38,477 nt of DNA from Bacteroidales bacterium (GCA_030656615.1 JAUSOY010000068.1:1-38477); one strand, 5' to 3'; counted from the stretch's first letter, positions 25,930 through 33,595 are shown. Numbers and translations: made by a program. The notes: generated from the sequence alone by a model not told the origin.

Positions 25930-27570
25930 ATGAAAACGAATAAAATATTTGCAAATCAATACGTCAAAGGTGCTCTACTGGTTATGGCAGGGCTGCTTCT
26001 GGGATGGTTATTTTTCTATTCATCCAGTCCTTCTACTGAAAATTCTATTGTCAAAACAGAAGAACATTCCAATGATAAAGCTACAATATGGACCTGCGCT
26101 ATGCATCCACAAATAAAAATGGATAAAAAGGGTTTATGCCCCATTTGCGGAATGGATCTAATTCCTTTGAAGAACAGCAATACAGAAATTGATGAAAATG
26201 CCATCGAAATTAGCGAATCAGCGATGAAGCTGGCAGAAATTCAAACCTCCATCGTCAGTTATGGAAGCATTTCGAAAGATGTATCGCTTTACGGAAAAAT
26301 TCAGGTGAATGAAAAGCGCATCAAATCGCAATCGGCTCACGTTTCCGGAAGGATCGAGCAATTATTGATAAATGTTACCGGTGAAACGGTAAAAAAAGGC
26401 CAATTAATTGCTCGAATATACTCACCCGAATTGGTTTCTGCACAGAAAGAACTTTTGGAGGCAAAAGCAATGGGCGAAAAATATCCCGCATTACTGGAAG
26501 CTGCACGAGAAAAATTACGCAATTTAAAATTGCCTGAAAGACAGATACAACAGATCGAAACTTCCGGAAGCCTGACTACCACATTTGATATTTACTCAAA
26601 CGCTTCCGGAATCGTTAATGCTCGAAAAGTGAATGAAGGCGACTACATCAGCAAGGGAACCGTAATTTATGAGATTGCTGATTTATCAGGCGTATGGGCA
26701 GTTCTTGATGCCTATGAATCTGACCTTCCATGGATTTCGATTGGTCAAGGTGTTGAATTTACTGCACAAGCAATTCCCGGTAAAACTTACAAAGGAACGA
26801 TTTCATTTATCGACCCAATTATTGATCCATTAAGCCGGGTTGCCAGAGCAAGAATTGAAATCAATAATTCTGAAATGGCCTTGAAACCAGAAATGTTTGT
26901 AAATGCCATCATTAAATCAAAAAAGCAATCCGGTCAGAAGCAATTAATAATTCCACAATCATCTGTATTGTGGACAGGCAAGCGATCCATTGTTTATGTA
27001 AAGCTTCCGGATACGGAACATCCCACATTTAAGCTTCGTGAAATTGGTCTGGGAAATTCTATGAACGGTTTCTACGTTGTACTTGATGGCCTGAGCGAGG
27101 GAGAAGAAATTGTAACCAACGGCACTTTCAGTGTTGATGCTGCAGCACAGTTGGCCGGAAAAGTAAGCATGATGAATCCGGAAGGTGAAAAAGCATCAAC
27201 GGGTCATAATCATGGAAATGAGAACAATACAGCCACAAACAATAATCATGAGAAACCAAAAGCGAATCCTAATTCGTCGCCGGCACATACGCCGGGTATG
27301 CAGATGGAACATGCCGAATTTACAGTCGCGGGAAATTGTGAAATGTGTAAAGAACGGATAGAAAAAGCCGCTAAATCTATAACAGGAGTTGCTACGGCTG
27401 AATGGAATATAAAAACAAAAAAACTACATACATCTTTTGATAAGTCTAAAACTTCCATTATGAATATTCAAAAAGCCATCGCCAGAGTTGGACACGATAC
27501 GGAAAAATTTAAGGCTCCAGACGATGTTTACAGTAAATTACCGGAATGCTGCCTATATGACAGACTTTAA
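25930..27570 (+). CDS. cusB: CusB-type periplasmic adaptor with N-terminal metal-binding and C-terminal HMA domains
   Basis: The membrane-fusion protein linking CusA to the outer-membrane channel, 546 residues. Order: N-terminal membrane anchor (about 13-30), a heavy-metal-binding domain W-T-C-A-M-H-P with C-P-I-C-G-M-D-L (about 54-80), the barrel-sandwich/lipoyl and hairpin regions (about 110-245), beta-barrel and membrane-proximal domains (to about 410), a His/Asn/Pro-rich linker, and a C-terminal HMA domain with G-N-C-E-M-C (Cys470, Cys473) and a terminal L-P-E-C-C-L-Y-D-R. E. coli CusB has neither end domain. The HMA domain closely resembles the separate protein at 28187-28558. Metal may be handed from these domains to the pump. 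Confidence 0.92.
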   Translation: MKTNKIFANQYVKGALLVMAGLLLGWLFFYSSSPSTENSIVKTEEHSNDKATIWTCAMHPQIKMDKKGLCPICGMDLIPLKNSNTEIDENAIEISESAMKLAEIQTSIVSYGSISKDVSLYGKIQVNEKRIKSQSAHVSGRIEQLLINVTGETVKKGQLIARIYSPELVSAQKELLEAKAMGEKYPALLEAAREKLRNLKLPERQIQQIETSGSLTTTFDIYSNASGIVNARKVNEGDYISKGTVIYEIADLSGVWAVLDAYESDLPWISIGQGVEFTAQAIPGKTYKGTISFIDPIIDPLSRVARARIEINNSEMALKPEMFVNAIIKSKKQSGQKQLIIPQSSVLWTGKRSIVYVKLPDTEHPTFKLREIGLGNSMNGFYVVLDGLSEGEEIVTNGTFSVDAAAQLAGKVSMMNPEGEKASTGHNHGNENNTATNNNHEKPKANPNSSPAHTPGMQMEHAEFTVAGNCEMCKERIEKAAKSITGVATAEWNIKTKKLHTSFDKSKTSIMNIQKAIARVGHDTEKFKAPDDVYSKLPECCLYDRL

Positions 27571-27599
27571 TTATTTTTTAATCTTTTAACACACTTTTT

Positions 27600-28118
27600 A
27601 TGAAAACAAATTTGAAAACTGCAGCTTTGGCAATCGTTCTGATGATTTTCGCAGCATCCTGTGAAAAATCAGAAAGCGTAGCCGTAGAATCCCTCGTTGG
27701 CAATTACAAAGGTCAACTAACTTCCGATCAGATGTTAAAGACATCCGTATCTCAATTCCCGGCAGATGCTGTCGCAAATATTACCGCAACACCCACCGGA
27801 ATTCAATTGCATTGTTTTGGTGGCGGATTTGATACGACCTTTATGCTTAACTACTTCGCGAACCATGATAGCGTAATGGTTTGTTTGACAGGTGCATCAT
27901 TTAACTCTACTTATGGTCATATGATGGGTGCCGGACATGTTTCAGGAGGCATGATGGGTGACATTAACGGAAATGAAACAGCATGGATGCACCATATGTC
28001 CGACGAACACAAAACAGGCGATCAACATTATGGCGGATTCAATATGAAAAATCATAGCTTTGGCTATCGTTTTAATATGGGTTCCTACAATATTTCCTTC
28101 CAGGGAAATAAACAATAA
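27600..28118 (+). CDS. His/Met-rich lipoprotein of unknown family in the copper operon
   Basis: A 172-residue protein with a lipoprotein signal (hydrophobic core, then F-A-A-S-C, Cys21). The first half of the mature part has the look of a small beta-rich domain (S-L-V-G-N-Y-K-G-Q-L), similar in style to calycin-like lipoproteins. The second half is rich in His, Met and Gly: G-H-M-M-G-A-G-H, G-G-M-M-G-D, and W-M-H-H-M-S-D-E-H. I do not recognise the family. Its position between cusB (29 bp) and the HMA protein gene (68 bp), upstream of the shared terminator, and its soft-ligand residues point to a role in binding copper or silver in the periplasm. This is inference. Confidence 0.8.
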   Translation: MKTNLKTAALAIVLMIFAASCEKSESVAVESLVGNYKGQLTSDQMLKTSVSQFPADAVANITATPTGIQLHCFGGGFDTTFMLNYFANHDSVMVCLTGASFNSTYGHMMGAGHVSGGMMGDINGNETAWMHHMSDEHKTGDQHYGGFNMKNHSFGYRFNMGSYNISFQGNKQ

Positions 28119-28186
28119 TCCGCTCGTTTCATTAAATAATGGACAAGGGATGATTTTAAACATTTAATAACTAATAATTTAAACAA

Positions 28187-28558
28187 ATGAAAAATTACAA
28201 ATTAATACTGCTCTACGCTATGTTCCTTTTTGGAACATCATCGCTGTTTGCACAAAATAAAACAGAAAAATTCAAAGTATTTGGCAATTGCGGCATGTGC
28301 GAAAAACGCATCGAAACGGCAGCTAAATCGATAGAGGGTGTTGCAAAAGCCGAATGGAACAAAGAAACAAAAATGATGGAAGTAACTTTTGATGAATCAG
28401 AGGCCAATATCAATAAAATTCAACTGGCCATCGTAAAAGTTGGTCATGATACCGAAATGAACAAAGCCGATGATAAAGTTTATAATGCTTTACCCGCTTG
28501 TTGCAAATACGATCGTGAAGCCGTCAAAGCCGACGGCCACGAAGGACACAAACATTAA
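28187..28558 (+). CDS. Periplasmic HMA-domain metal-binding protein
   Basis: A 123-residue exported metallochaperone-like protein. It has a signal peptide (about 1-22, ending L-F-A-Q), then one HMA/MerP-type domain with G-N-C-G-M-C-E-K-R-I (Cys35, Cys38), a conserved tail L-P-A-C-C-K-Y-D-R (Cys105, Cys106), and a His-rich end G-H-E-G-H-K-H. The domain is clearly a duplicate of the C-terminal domain of CusB in this operon. They share A-A-K-S-I, V-A-x-A-E-W-N, V-G-H-D-T-E and the C-C-x-Y-D-R tail. It is the last gene before the terminator at 28573-28618. It probably carries Cu(I) in the periplasm to the pump. Confidence 0.88.
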   Translation: MKNYKLILLYAMFLFGTSSLFAQNKTEKFKVFGNCGMCEKRIETAAKSIEGVAKAEWNKETKMMEVTFDESEANINKIQLAIVKVGHDTEMNKADDKVYNALPACCKYDREAVKADGHEGHKH

Positions 28559-28572
28559 TCGCTTGAGTATTT

Positions 28573-28618
28573 GATAAAGAGCGGCACGGAATTTTTTCCG
28601 TGCCGCTCTTTATCTTTT
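28573..28618 (+). terminator. Strong intrinsic terminator of the copper operon
   Basis: A perfect 18-bp stem, left arm 28573-28590 and right arm 28597-28614, with GC-rich core GCGGCACGGA, encloses a 6-nt A/T loop. It is followed by TTTTAT. It lies 14 bp after the stop of the HMA protein gene. The A-rich start of the left arm may let it work for the opposite strand as well. Confidence 0.95.
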
Positions 28619-28735
28619 ATAACAAGTCAAATTTTGGCGAGGGCATCCCTGCAATTCCATTTGTACAAATTATCCTCAAAAATCGCTTTGCTTTTTTACA
28701 TACCACTGCATTATTGTATTTTTGAAAAAAAAACG

Positions 28736-28975
28736 ATGAACGAAATAAAAATCCTTGGAATACGATTGAGGCAGCAAAGCGAATCAACACTACAACTTCA
28801 GAATATTCTGACTAAACACGGTTGTGTAATAAAAACCCGTCTGGGACTGAATGATACCGACGGTAACGAAGGAATTATTATTCTCGAACTCACGGGAAGT
28901 GATACGGAGATTAAAAGTCTTGAAAATGAACTGAATAAAATCAGCGGATTAAAACACGCTGCAATGAATCTTTAA
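28736..28975 (+). CDS. TM1266-like small ACT-fold protein
   Basis: A 79-residue protein starting at the ATG at 28736; an in-frame start 165 bp earlier would run through the copper-operon terminator and is not credible. The pattern (I-K-I-L-G-I-R, then Q-L-Q-N-I-L-T-K-H-G, R-L-G-L-N, G-I-I-I-L-E-L and a final G-L-K-H-A-A) matches the ferredoxin-like ACT fold of the TM1266 family, whose members are annotated as putative regulators of the iron-only hydrogenase system. No hydrogenase gene is in this window. The stop overlaps the truA start by one base (TAATG), so the two are translated together. The function is unknown. Confidence 0.7.
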   Translation: MNEIKILGIRLRQQSESTLQLQNILTKHGCVIKTRLGLNDTDGNEGIIILELTGSDTEIKSLENELNKISGLKHAAMNL

Positions 28976-29730
28976 TGAATCGCTATTTTCTGAAACTGGC
29001 ATACGACGGAACCGCTTACTGTGGCTGGCAGACCCAGCCCAATGCCCTGACCGTTCAGGAGGTGACAGAAAAAGCATTGAGTACAATGTTTAGAAAAGAA
29101 ATTCGCATTACCGGAGCAGGTCGCACCGATACCGGTGTTCATGCGCGGCAGTTTTTTGCACATTTTGATGCGGATTTACCCAATCATCTCCCTCTCGTTC
29201 AGCTGGTTTATAAACTGAACCGATTTTTACCGAACGATATCCGAATTTTCGAAATAAGAGAAGTAAGACCCGACGCCAATGCCCGTTTCGATGCCATTTC
29301 AAGAGGCTATCAGTATTTTTTAAGCACTGCAAAAAATCCATTCCTGCGTCCATATGTCTGGGTCTGTCCTTTCGTTCCGGATATTGAAAAGATGAACGAA
29401 GCAGCCAAACTTTTACTCGAAACCACCGATTTTACAAGCTTCTCAAAACTTCATACACAAACCTTTACCAATAATTGCAAAGTATCGGAAGCTTTCTGGC
29501 GTAAAGATGAAGAGACAATGATTTTTAAGATTACAGCCGATCGCTTCCTGAGAAATATGGTGAGAGCCATCGTTGGAACATTACTTGAAGTAGGTCGTGA
29601 CAGGCTTGATTTGAATGATTTTCAAAAAATCATTGATGCAAAAGACCGCACCCATGCAGGCTTATCGGTGCCGGCCCATGGGCTTTTTTTGGAGGAAATT
29701 CAATATCCGGATTCCATTTTCATGCCATGA
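28975..29730 (+). CDS. truA: tRNA pseudouridine(38-40) synthase TruA
   Basis: Converts uridines 38-40 of the tRNA anticodon stem to pseudouridine. At 251 residues it is normal for the family. It starts with Y-F-L-K-L-A-Y-D-G-T-A-Y-C-G-W-Q and has the catalytic motif G-A-G-R-T-D-T-G-V-H-A with nucleophile Asp52. Near the end are F-L-R-N-M-V-R-A-I-V-G and the terminal H-G-L-F-L segment, all family hallmarks. The ATG overlaps the stop of the TM1266-like gene (TAATG). It converges with the phosphodiesterase gene, 19 bp apart. Confidence 0.97.
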   Translation: MNRYFLKLAYDGTAYCGWQTQPNALTVQEVTEKALSTMFRKEIRITGAGRTDTGVHARQFFAHFDADLPNHLPLVQLVYKLNRFLPNDIRIFEIREVRPDANARFDAISRGYQYFLSTAKNPFLRPYVWVCPFVPDIEKMNEAAKLLLETTDFTSFSKLHTQTFTNNCKVSEAFWRKDEETMIFKITADRFLRNMVRAIVGTLLEVGRDRLDLNDFQKIIDAKDRTHAGLSVPAHGLFLEEIQYPDSIFMP

Positions 29731-29749
29731 TAATCGAATACCCGAGCAC

Positions 29750-30952
29750 TTAATTCGCAAATACGCCTTTTACATTTTCTATATTACCATCGTTTTCAGC
29801 TGGTTTTAACCCCAAAACTTTTGCGAAAATATTATACAATTCTATATTGATAAATTTTGGCTGCTGATACGCTTTTTTAAATGCCGGTCCGTAAGCATAA
29901 AAAATACCATCCATATCAGTATTACGATTATCGAAACCGTGGCCTCCACTCAGGTAATTTTTATGAGTAGAAAATCCAATATTCCATGAACTATCTGCCA
30001 GAATAACAATTTCGTCGATGCGCGAATTCGAACCGAAATGAAGACGGGCAGGAATTTCGTTTTTCCTCCAAACCAAAATATGCTGTACTTTCTTCAACTT
30101 CAGGTAAACAGAATCGGAATAAGCCTTGGCAGGGGCAATATTTACAACAACATCATCGCCCGAACGCCTTTCAATCCAATGTTCAGGGATTAAACTATCA
30201 ATACGTATCAAACGTTCCGGAGAAATTTCACACATTCCATGATCAGAAACCACTACAAAATTAATTTTTGAGGCAAGTGGATGATGACGTAATTTATGGC
30301 GGAATACCCCAAGCAAAGAATCAATCCGTTCGACTTCCATTTTTGTTTCAACTGACTTTGGACCGTATTTGTGAGATATTTTATCCGGTTCGTGCATATA
30401 CCACATAATCAATCTTGGACGCTGTTTTTCAGGTAGCGATAGCCAGGCAAATACAGAATCTATTCTTGATGAAAAGGCCAAGGACTCATCATAATTCTTC
30501 CAAATGGAGGGATGCAAAGCTTCTGAACCTACCCAATAATAGGAGGCCGCCTTTAATCCTTGTTTTTCAGCCGTCACCCAAATAGGTTCTCCACCATAAT
30601 AGGCCGGATCCTGAACGCTGTGCCGATCGCCTATCGAATACCGTCCACCAATATCATCGGCATAAAAACTGTTCAAAATCAAACCATGATGGTCAGGATA
30701 TAAGCCGGTGGCCATACTATAATGATTAGGGAATGTTTTGGTAGGAAAACAGGATTGCATGGCACTTGCTTTCACACCTTCCATGGCCATGGAATCGAGA
30801 TTGGGCGTGGAATACAAATCCGGATAATCCCATCGAAAACCATCCACAGATAAAACAATTAAATACTGCTCCTTATCTTTTTGACAATTACAGGCAGTAA
30901 AAAAAAGAAATAAGGATATCGTATATAGAAGTGCTACAAAAAATCGTTTCAT
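29750..30952 (-). CDS. Ectonucleotide pyrophosphatase/phosphodiesterase (NPP) family lipoprotein
   Basis: A 400-residue member of the alkaline phosphatase superfamily. A lipoprotein signal ends F-F-T-A-C (Cys21). Motifs: L-S-V-D-G-F-R (metal-binding Asp37), F-P-T-K-T-F-P-N-H-Y with the nucleophile Thr73, G-L-Y-P-D-H-H-G, G-E-P-I-W-V-T-A-E, H-E-P-D-x-x-x-H-K-Y-G-P and V-S-D-H-G-M. These follow the NPP order closely, so two zinc ions and hydrolysis of nucleotide or other phosphodiesters at the cell surface are expected. The natural substrate (nucleotides, phospholipids, nucleotide sugars) cannot be told. Upstream lies the exonuclease/GIY-YIG gene (33 bp) on the same strand. Confidence 0.9.
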   Translation of the reverse strand: MKRFFVALLYTISLFLFFTACNCQKDKEQYLIVLSVDGFRWDYPDLYSTPNLDSMAMEGVKASAMQSCFPTKTFPNHYSMATGLYPDHHGLILNSFYADDIGGRYSIGDRHSVQDPAYYGGEPIWVTAEKQGLKAASYYWVGSEALHPSIWKNYDESLAFSSRIDSVFAWLSLPEKQRPRLIMWYMHEPDKISHKYGPKSVETKMEVERIDSLLGVFRHKLRHHPLASKINFVVVSDHGMCEISPERLIRIDSLIPEHWIERRSGDDVVVNIAPAKAYSDSVYLKLKKVQHILVWRKNEIPARLHFGSNSRIDEIVILADSSWNIGFSTHKNYLSGGHGFDNRNTDMDGIFYAYGPAFKKAYQQPKFINIELYNIFAKVLGLKPAENDGNIENVKGVFAN

Positions 30953-30985
30953 AATTTCAGATTTAGAATCTCAAAGATAACAGAA

Positions 30986-32356
30986 TCACGAAAACTCCAA
31001 CTTCAACTGATTAAAAGGAATAATTTTATAAGGGTTCGATCGTTTGATATACGTCCGGATAATCTGCCTGACATCGCGGTTATCGTGATGATAATTAATA
31101 CACATCTGAAGACTGGGAATACTAAAATCGCTGCAATTCGTATCGATGTATCCAAAACCACAATATCGGCCGGCCTCAACTTTAACAACAGAATATTCAT
31201 CATCACGACGGCCCTTGTCGATGACAAAAAAACTATCGTTTTCAAATCTGAAATAATCGATCAAAGGTTGAACTCTTTGATTGTAATCATCGGTGGATTC
31301 TTCGCCCACACAAGCTCCCAGACAATGATGAATGGCATACTGAAAACATGCCGACTGCGACTTATACAGTCCGTTCAGTTTCTGACACAATTGATGTTCT
31401 TCGCACAGAGTGTACAGGAATTTTTTTCCGGTTTCTATGCTGGTAAATGAGGTGAGCAGGCTTTGTTTGCCATTGATTTTCTCAATTCCAAGGCATAAAT
31501 AGCCCTCTTCATTTTCGTGATAAGTCAATCCAAAATTATAGCCTGTCCGGCGTTGTGAACGGTTATACTTGGGCAGATGCTTTTTAATTTCTTCCGATTC
31601 AAGCAATTGAGCCACTAAATCGCTTCCGGTTATCACATAGGTAATATCTGCGGCAGCATTTTTCATTTCCAGCGCTTTCTTTGTTGTCTCATTTGACAAA
31701 TGCTGCAAGGCACGATCACGGATATTCCTGCTTTTACCGATATAAATAATATCTCCGGCATCGTTATGAAAATAATAAACTCCGGCTTCTTCGGGAAGCG
31801 AATTGATTAATTCGGGACTTAATGAAGAATTTAAACCTTTAAGATTCAATTGAATGGGAGAACCGTTGACGACCAAAAGTTTCTCAAAAAGGATGGTGGT
31901 AGCCATGGCATCACCCAGAGCACGGTGACGATCGTGATTTGGGATATTCAATTCGCGGCATAAACTGCCCAGTCCATAGCTACGGTAGCCGGGCATAAGC
32001 TTGCGACTCAGGCGAACTGTACACAATTTTTCGCGCTTAAAATCGTAGCCCAGTTGTTTAAATTCATTTCGGATAAAGCCATAATCAAAACCCACGTTAT
32101 GCGCTACAAAAATCCGGTTTTCGGTTATTTGAACGATTTTTTTAGCAATCTCATAAAACTTTGGAGCATTTTCAACCATCGCATCATTGATGCCGGTAAT
32201 CTGAGTAATGCGGTAAGGTATTCTGCATTCCGGATTTACCAGACTAACAAATTCTTCAATAATTTTTTCACCGTCGTGAACGATGATGGCAATTTCGGTG
32301 ATTTTATCGGTCAGTGCCGAGGTTCCTGTGGTTTCTATATCGATGATGCAATACAC
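30986..32356 (-). CDS. DEDDh exonuclease fused to a UvrC-like GIY-YIG nuclease
   Basis: A 456-residue two-nuclease protein. Residues about 1-165 form a DnaQ-type 3'-5' exonuclease with I-D-I-E-T-T-G (Asp6, Glu8), H-N-V-G-F-D (Asp91) and H-R-A-L-G-D-A (His144, Asp149), so the DEDDh set is complete. Residues about 190-270 form a GIY-YIG domain (G-V-Y-Y-F, Y-I-G-K-S-R-N-I-R, and a Glu near 255), as in the N-terminal part of UvrC or Cho, followed by a C-terminal region with H-H-C-L-G-A-C like the UvrC/Cho Cys region. This architecture is known in Bacteroidota and Actinobacteria, with a presumed DNA-repair role. The start codon is GTG (32356); there is no ATG nearby. Heptamer repeats lie 22-113 bp upstream. 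Confidence 0.9.
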   Translation of the reverse strand: MYCIIDIETTGTSALTDKITEIAIIVHDGEKIIEEFVSLVNPECRIPYRITQITGINDAMVENAPKFYEIAKKIVQITENRIFVAHNVGFDYGFIRNEFKQLGYDFKREKLCTVRLSRKLMPGYRSYGLGSLCRELNIPNHDRHRALGDAMATTILFEKLLVVNGSPIQLNLKGLNSSLSPELINSLPEEAGVYYFHNDAGDIIYIGKSRNIRDRALQHLSNETTKKALEMKNAAADITYVITGSDLVAQLLESEEIKKHLPKYNRSQRRTGYNFGLTYHENEEGYLCLGIEKINGKQSLLTSFTSIETGKKFLYTLCEEHQLCQKLNGLYKSQSACFQYAIHHCLGACVGEESTDDYNQRVQPLIDYFRFENDSFFVIDKGRRDDEYSVVKVEAGRYCGFGYIDTNCSDFSIPSLQMCINYHHDNRDVRQIIRTYIKRSNPYKIIPFNQLKLEFS

Positions 32357-32378
32357 TGGGGGGAAGGACTATTGGGGA

Positions 32379-32469
32379 TTGATTATTGTTGATTGGCTAT
32401 TGGCTATTGGCTATTGATTATTGGCTAATGATTATTGGCTATTGATTATTGGCTATTGGCTATTAGCTA
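32379..32469. repeat. Tandem array of 13 heptamers (TTGGCTA / TTGATTA)
   Basis: Exactly 91 bp that read as thirteen consecutive 7-bp units. Seven are TTGGCTA, three are TTGATTA and the others (TTGTTGA, ATGATTA, TTAGCTA) are variants. It lies directly upstream of the GTG start of the exonuclease/GIY-YIG gene. A frame running through this and the next array encodes only repetitive sequence and is not a gene. Confidence 0.9.
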
Positions 32470-32475
32470 CTTCGA

Positions 32476-32599
32476 TTCGACTTTCGACCCTTCGACTCCA
32501 CTTCGTTTCGCTCAGGGCAGGCCTTCGACTTTCGACTTTCGACCCTTCGACTCCACTTCGTTTCGCTCAGGGCAGGCCTTCGACTTTCGACTTTCGACC
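32476..32599. repeat. Second heptamer array (TTCGACT) with a duplicated 55-bp period
   Basis: Runs of TTCGACT/TTCGACC alternate with a GC-richer segment containing CTTCGTTTCGCTCAGGGCAG. The 48-bp block at 32476-32523 recurs identically at 32531-32578, a 55-bp period, and a third, partial run (32579-32599) ends the array. Short repeats of this style are common in intergenic DNA of Bacteroidota. The array lies between the stop of the S24 repressor gene and the first heptamer array. Confidence 0.88.
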
Positions 32600-32624
32600 T
32601 TTAACGTTTGACAATTTATAAAAA

Positions 32625-33428
32625 TCACTGCAAATTTAATTTAAGTTGAATGGCTTCTATTTCGCGTTTAAGGTTTTTTACGGTTTCGAGGAGTGCTTCG
32701 GCATGGGGCTGTGGTTCAGGGAATTCGTCGTTGATATAGTTTACGAATTTCCATACTTCACGAACCTCGGCCACATCCACATCAAAAGGTTCATACATCG
32801 GATTGAGCGAAAACATCCTCAGCCTTCCCTCCTGCTTTATGCGATTTTCTATCACCTTAAAAACAATACCATCATTTAGCGTAAGCACAATATAGGCATG
32901 TTTGCTGCGAATATACTCCCAATTCTGCACATATTCGCCGGTAACAAAAGAGCCATCCGGAATAGGCAGCATAGAATCGCCCGAAATCTGGAAGCTACGG
33001 TATTTTTTCTCTCTCGATAAAAAAGGAAGATGAAAAGCCGGCAACACACTAATATAATCCGGATCGGCAAAGCCACTCTGGTAACCGGCCTTGGCTTTTT
33101 CGGCAACCATCTCAATGTTTTCTTCATTATCACGGTTCACTGTGGTAGCCAATACCCTGAGCTTACTGCCGCGGATAAAGGTATCGAAGCCTCGTTCGAG
33201 TTGCGATAACTGACTCTCGGGCATAGCCGATAAATCTACTTTTACGAGCGTGTCTATGGAAATTTTATAATAGTCTGAAAAAGCCCATAATTCTTCTATA
33301 CCCGGCTGTGCTACGGAATTTTCGTAGCCACTCAGGGTAGAGCGTTTCATATCGAGGGCAGTGGCCACATCGTCCTGTGTCCGGCCTTTGCGCTTGCGAA
33401 GCATTTTAATGTTGCTTGTAAAAAACAT
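32625..33428 (-). CDS. XRE repressor with S24 (LexA/UmuD-like) self-cleavage domain
   Basis: A 267-residue CI/LexA-type regulator. The N-terminal helix-turn-helix (about 5-60) has R-T-Q-D-D-V-A-T-A-L-D-M-K-R-S-T-L-S-G-Y-E. A linker carries the probable cleavage site K-A-G-Y (Ala114-Gly115). The S24 domain has S-G-D-S-M-L-P with nucleophile Ser152 and I-V-F-K-V-I with the Lys general base (about 191). A C-terminal coiled coil (about 235-267) could dimerise it. The ATG at 33428 has AGGAGGA just upstream, unusually strong for this genome. A frame reaching 33491 would overlap the -7 box. By analogy with LexA and CI, DNA damage would trigger RecA-stimulated cleavage and derepress the divergent polymerase genes. 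The paired dyads at 33505-33547 are its likely operators. Confidence 0.9.
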   Translation of the reverse strand: MFFTSNIKMLRKRKGRTQDDVATALDMKRSTLSGYENSVAQPGIEELWAFSDYYKISIDTLVKVDLSAMPESQLSQLERGFDTFIRGSKLRVLATTVNRDNEENIEMVAEKAKAGYQSGFADPDYISVLPAFHLPFLSREKKYRSFQISGDSMLPIPDGSFVTGEYVQNWEYIRSKHAYIVLTLNDGIVFKVIENRIKQEGRLRMFSLNPMYEPFDVDVAEVREVWKFVNYINDEFPEPQPHAEALLETVKNLKREIEAIQLKLNLQ

Positions 33429-33479
33429 ACATCCTCCTCTTTTTCCGGGTTTATGATAATCGTTGAAAAAAATCTTTGA

Positions 33480-33487
33480 CAAAGATA
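33480..33487 (-). promoter_or_regulatory. -7 element of the S24 repressor gene, within a 15-bp palindrome
   Basis: Minus-strand TATCTTTG matches TAnnTTTG exactly. It overlaps a perfect palindrome, ATCTTTG-A-CAAAGAT (33472-33486). Transcription would begin near 33473, about 45 bp before the ATG. The expected -33 position (33507-33511) falls inside the first dyad at 33505-33521, so a bound repressor would block it. Confidence 0.45.
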
Positions 33488-33504
33488 GCACTTTTTCGAT
33501 GCAA

Positions 33505-33521
33505 TGATTATATTGTAATCA
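33505..33521. promoter_or_regulatory. Candidate operator 1 (TGATTA-N5-TAATCA)
   Basis: TGATTA (33505-33510) and TAATCA (33516-33521) are perfect 6-bp inverted arms separated by 5 bp. The centre (33513) is 23 bp from that of operator 2, about two helical turns, so both would face the same side of the DNA. It lies in the intergenic region shared by the divergent repressor and polymerase genes. Confidence 0.6.
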
Positions 33522-33524
33522 CAA

Positions 33525-33547
33525 ATTTGATTATTTTTTAATCAAAT
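33525..33547. promoter_or_regulatory. Candidate operator 2 (ATTTGATTA-N5-TAATCAAAT)
   Basis: Perfect 9-bp inverted arms at 33525-33533 and 33539-33547 with a 5-bp T spacer. The core TGATTA-N5-TAATCA is identical to operator 1. It ends 48 bp before the ATG of the Y-family polymerase gene, a position suited to repressing it. Confidence 0.65.
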
Positions 33548-33595
33548 AAGCATAAAAATACATTTTGTCAGGAATTTAACCAAATTATTGCATCT

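Noticed and set aside
28571-28735. N-terminal extension of the TM1266-like protein
   Set aside because: It would translate the 18-bp terminator stem of the copper operon and does not resemble the family, which starts at the internal ATG.
29735-29757. Possible bidirectional terminator between truA and the phosphodiesterase gene
   Set aside because: Only a 5-bp stem (CGAAT/ATTCG) with a 13-nt loop and no T-tract; too weak to call.
32421-32621. A 66-codon plus-strand frame through the repeat arrays
   Set aside because: It is made of tandem heptamers without stops in that frame; the product is repetitive and has no family character.
33429-33491. Longer start of the S24 repressor
   Set aside because: The start at 33428 has AGGAGGA upstream, and the longer start overlaps the likely -7 box.
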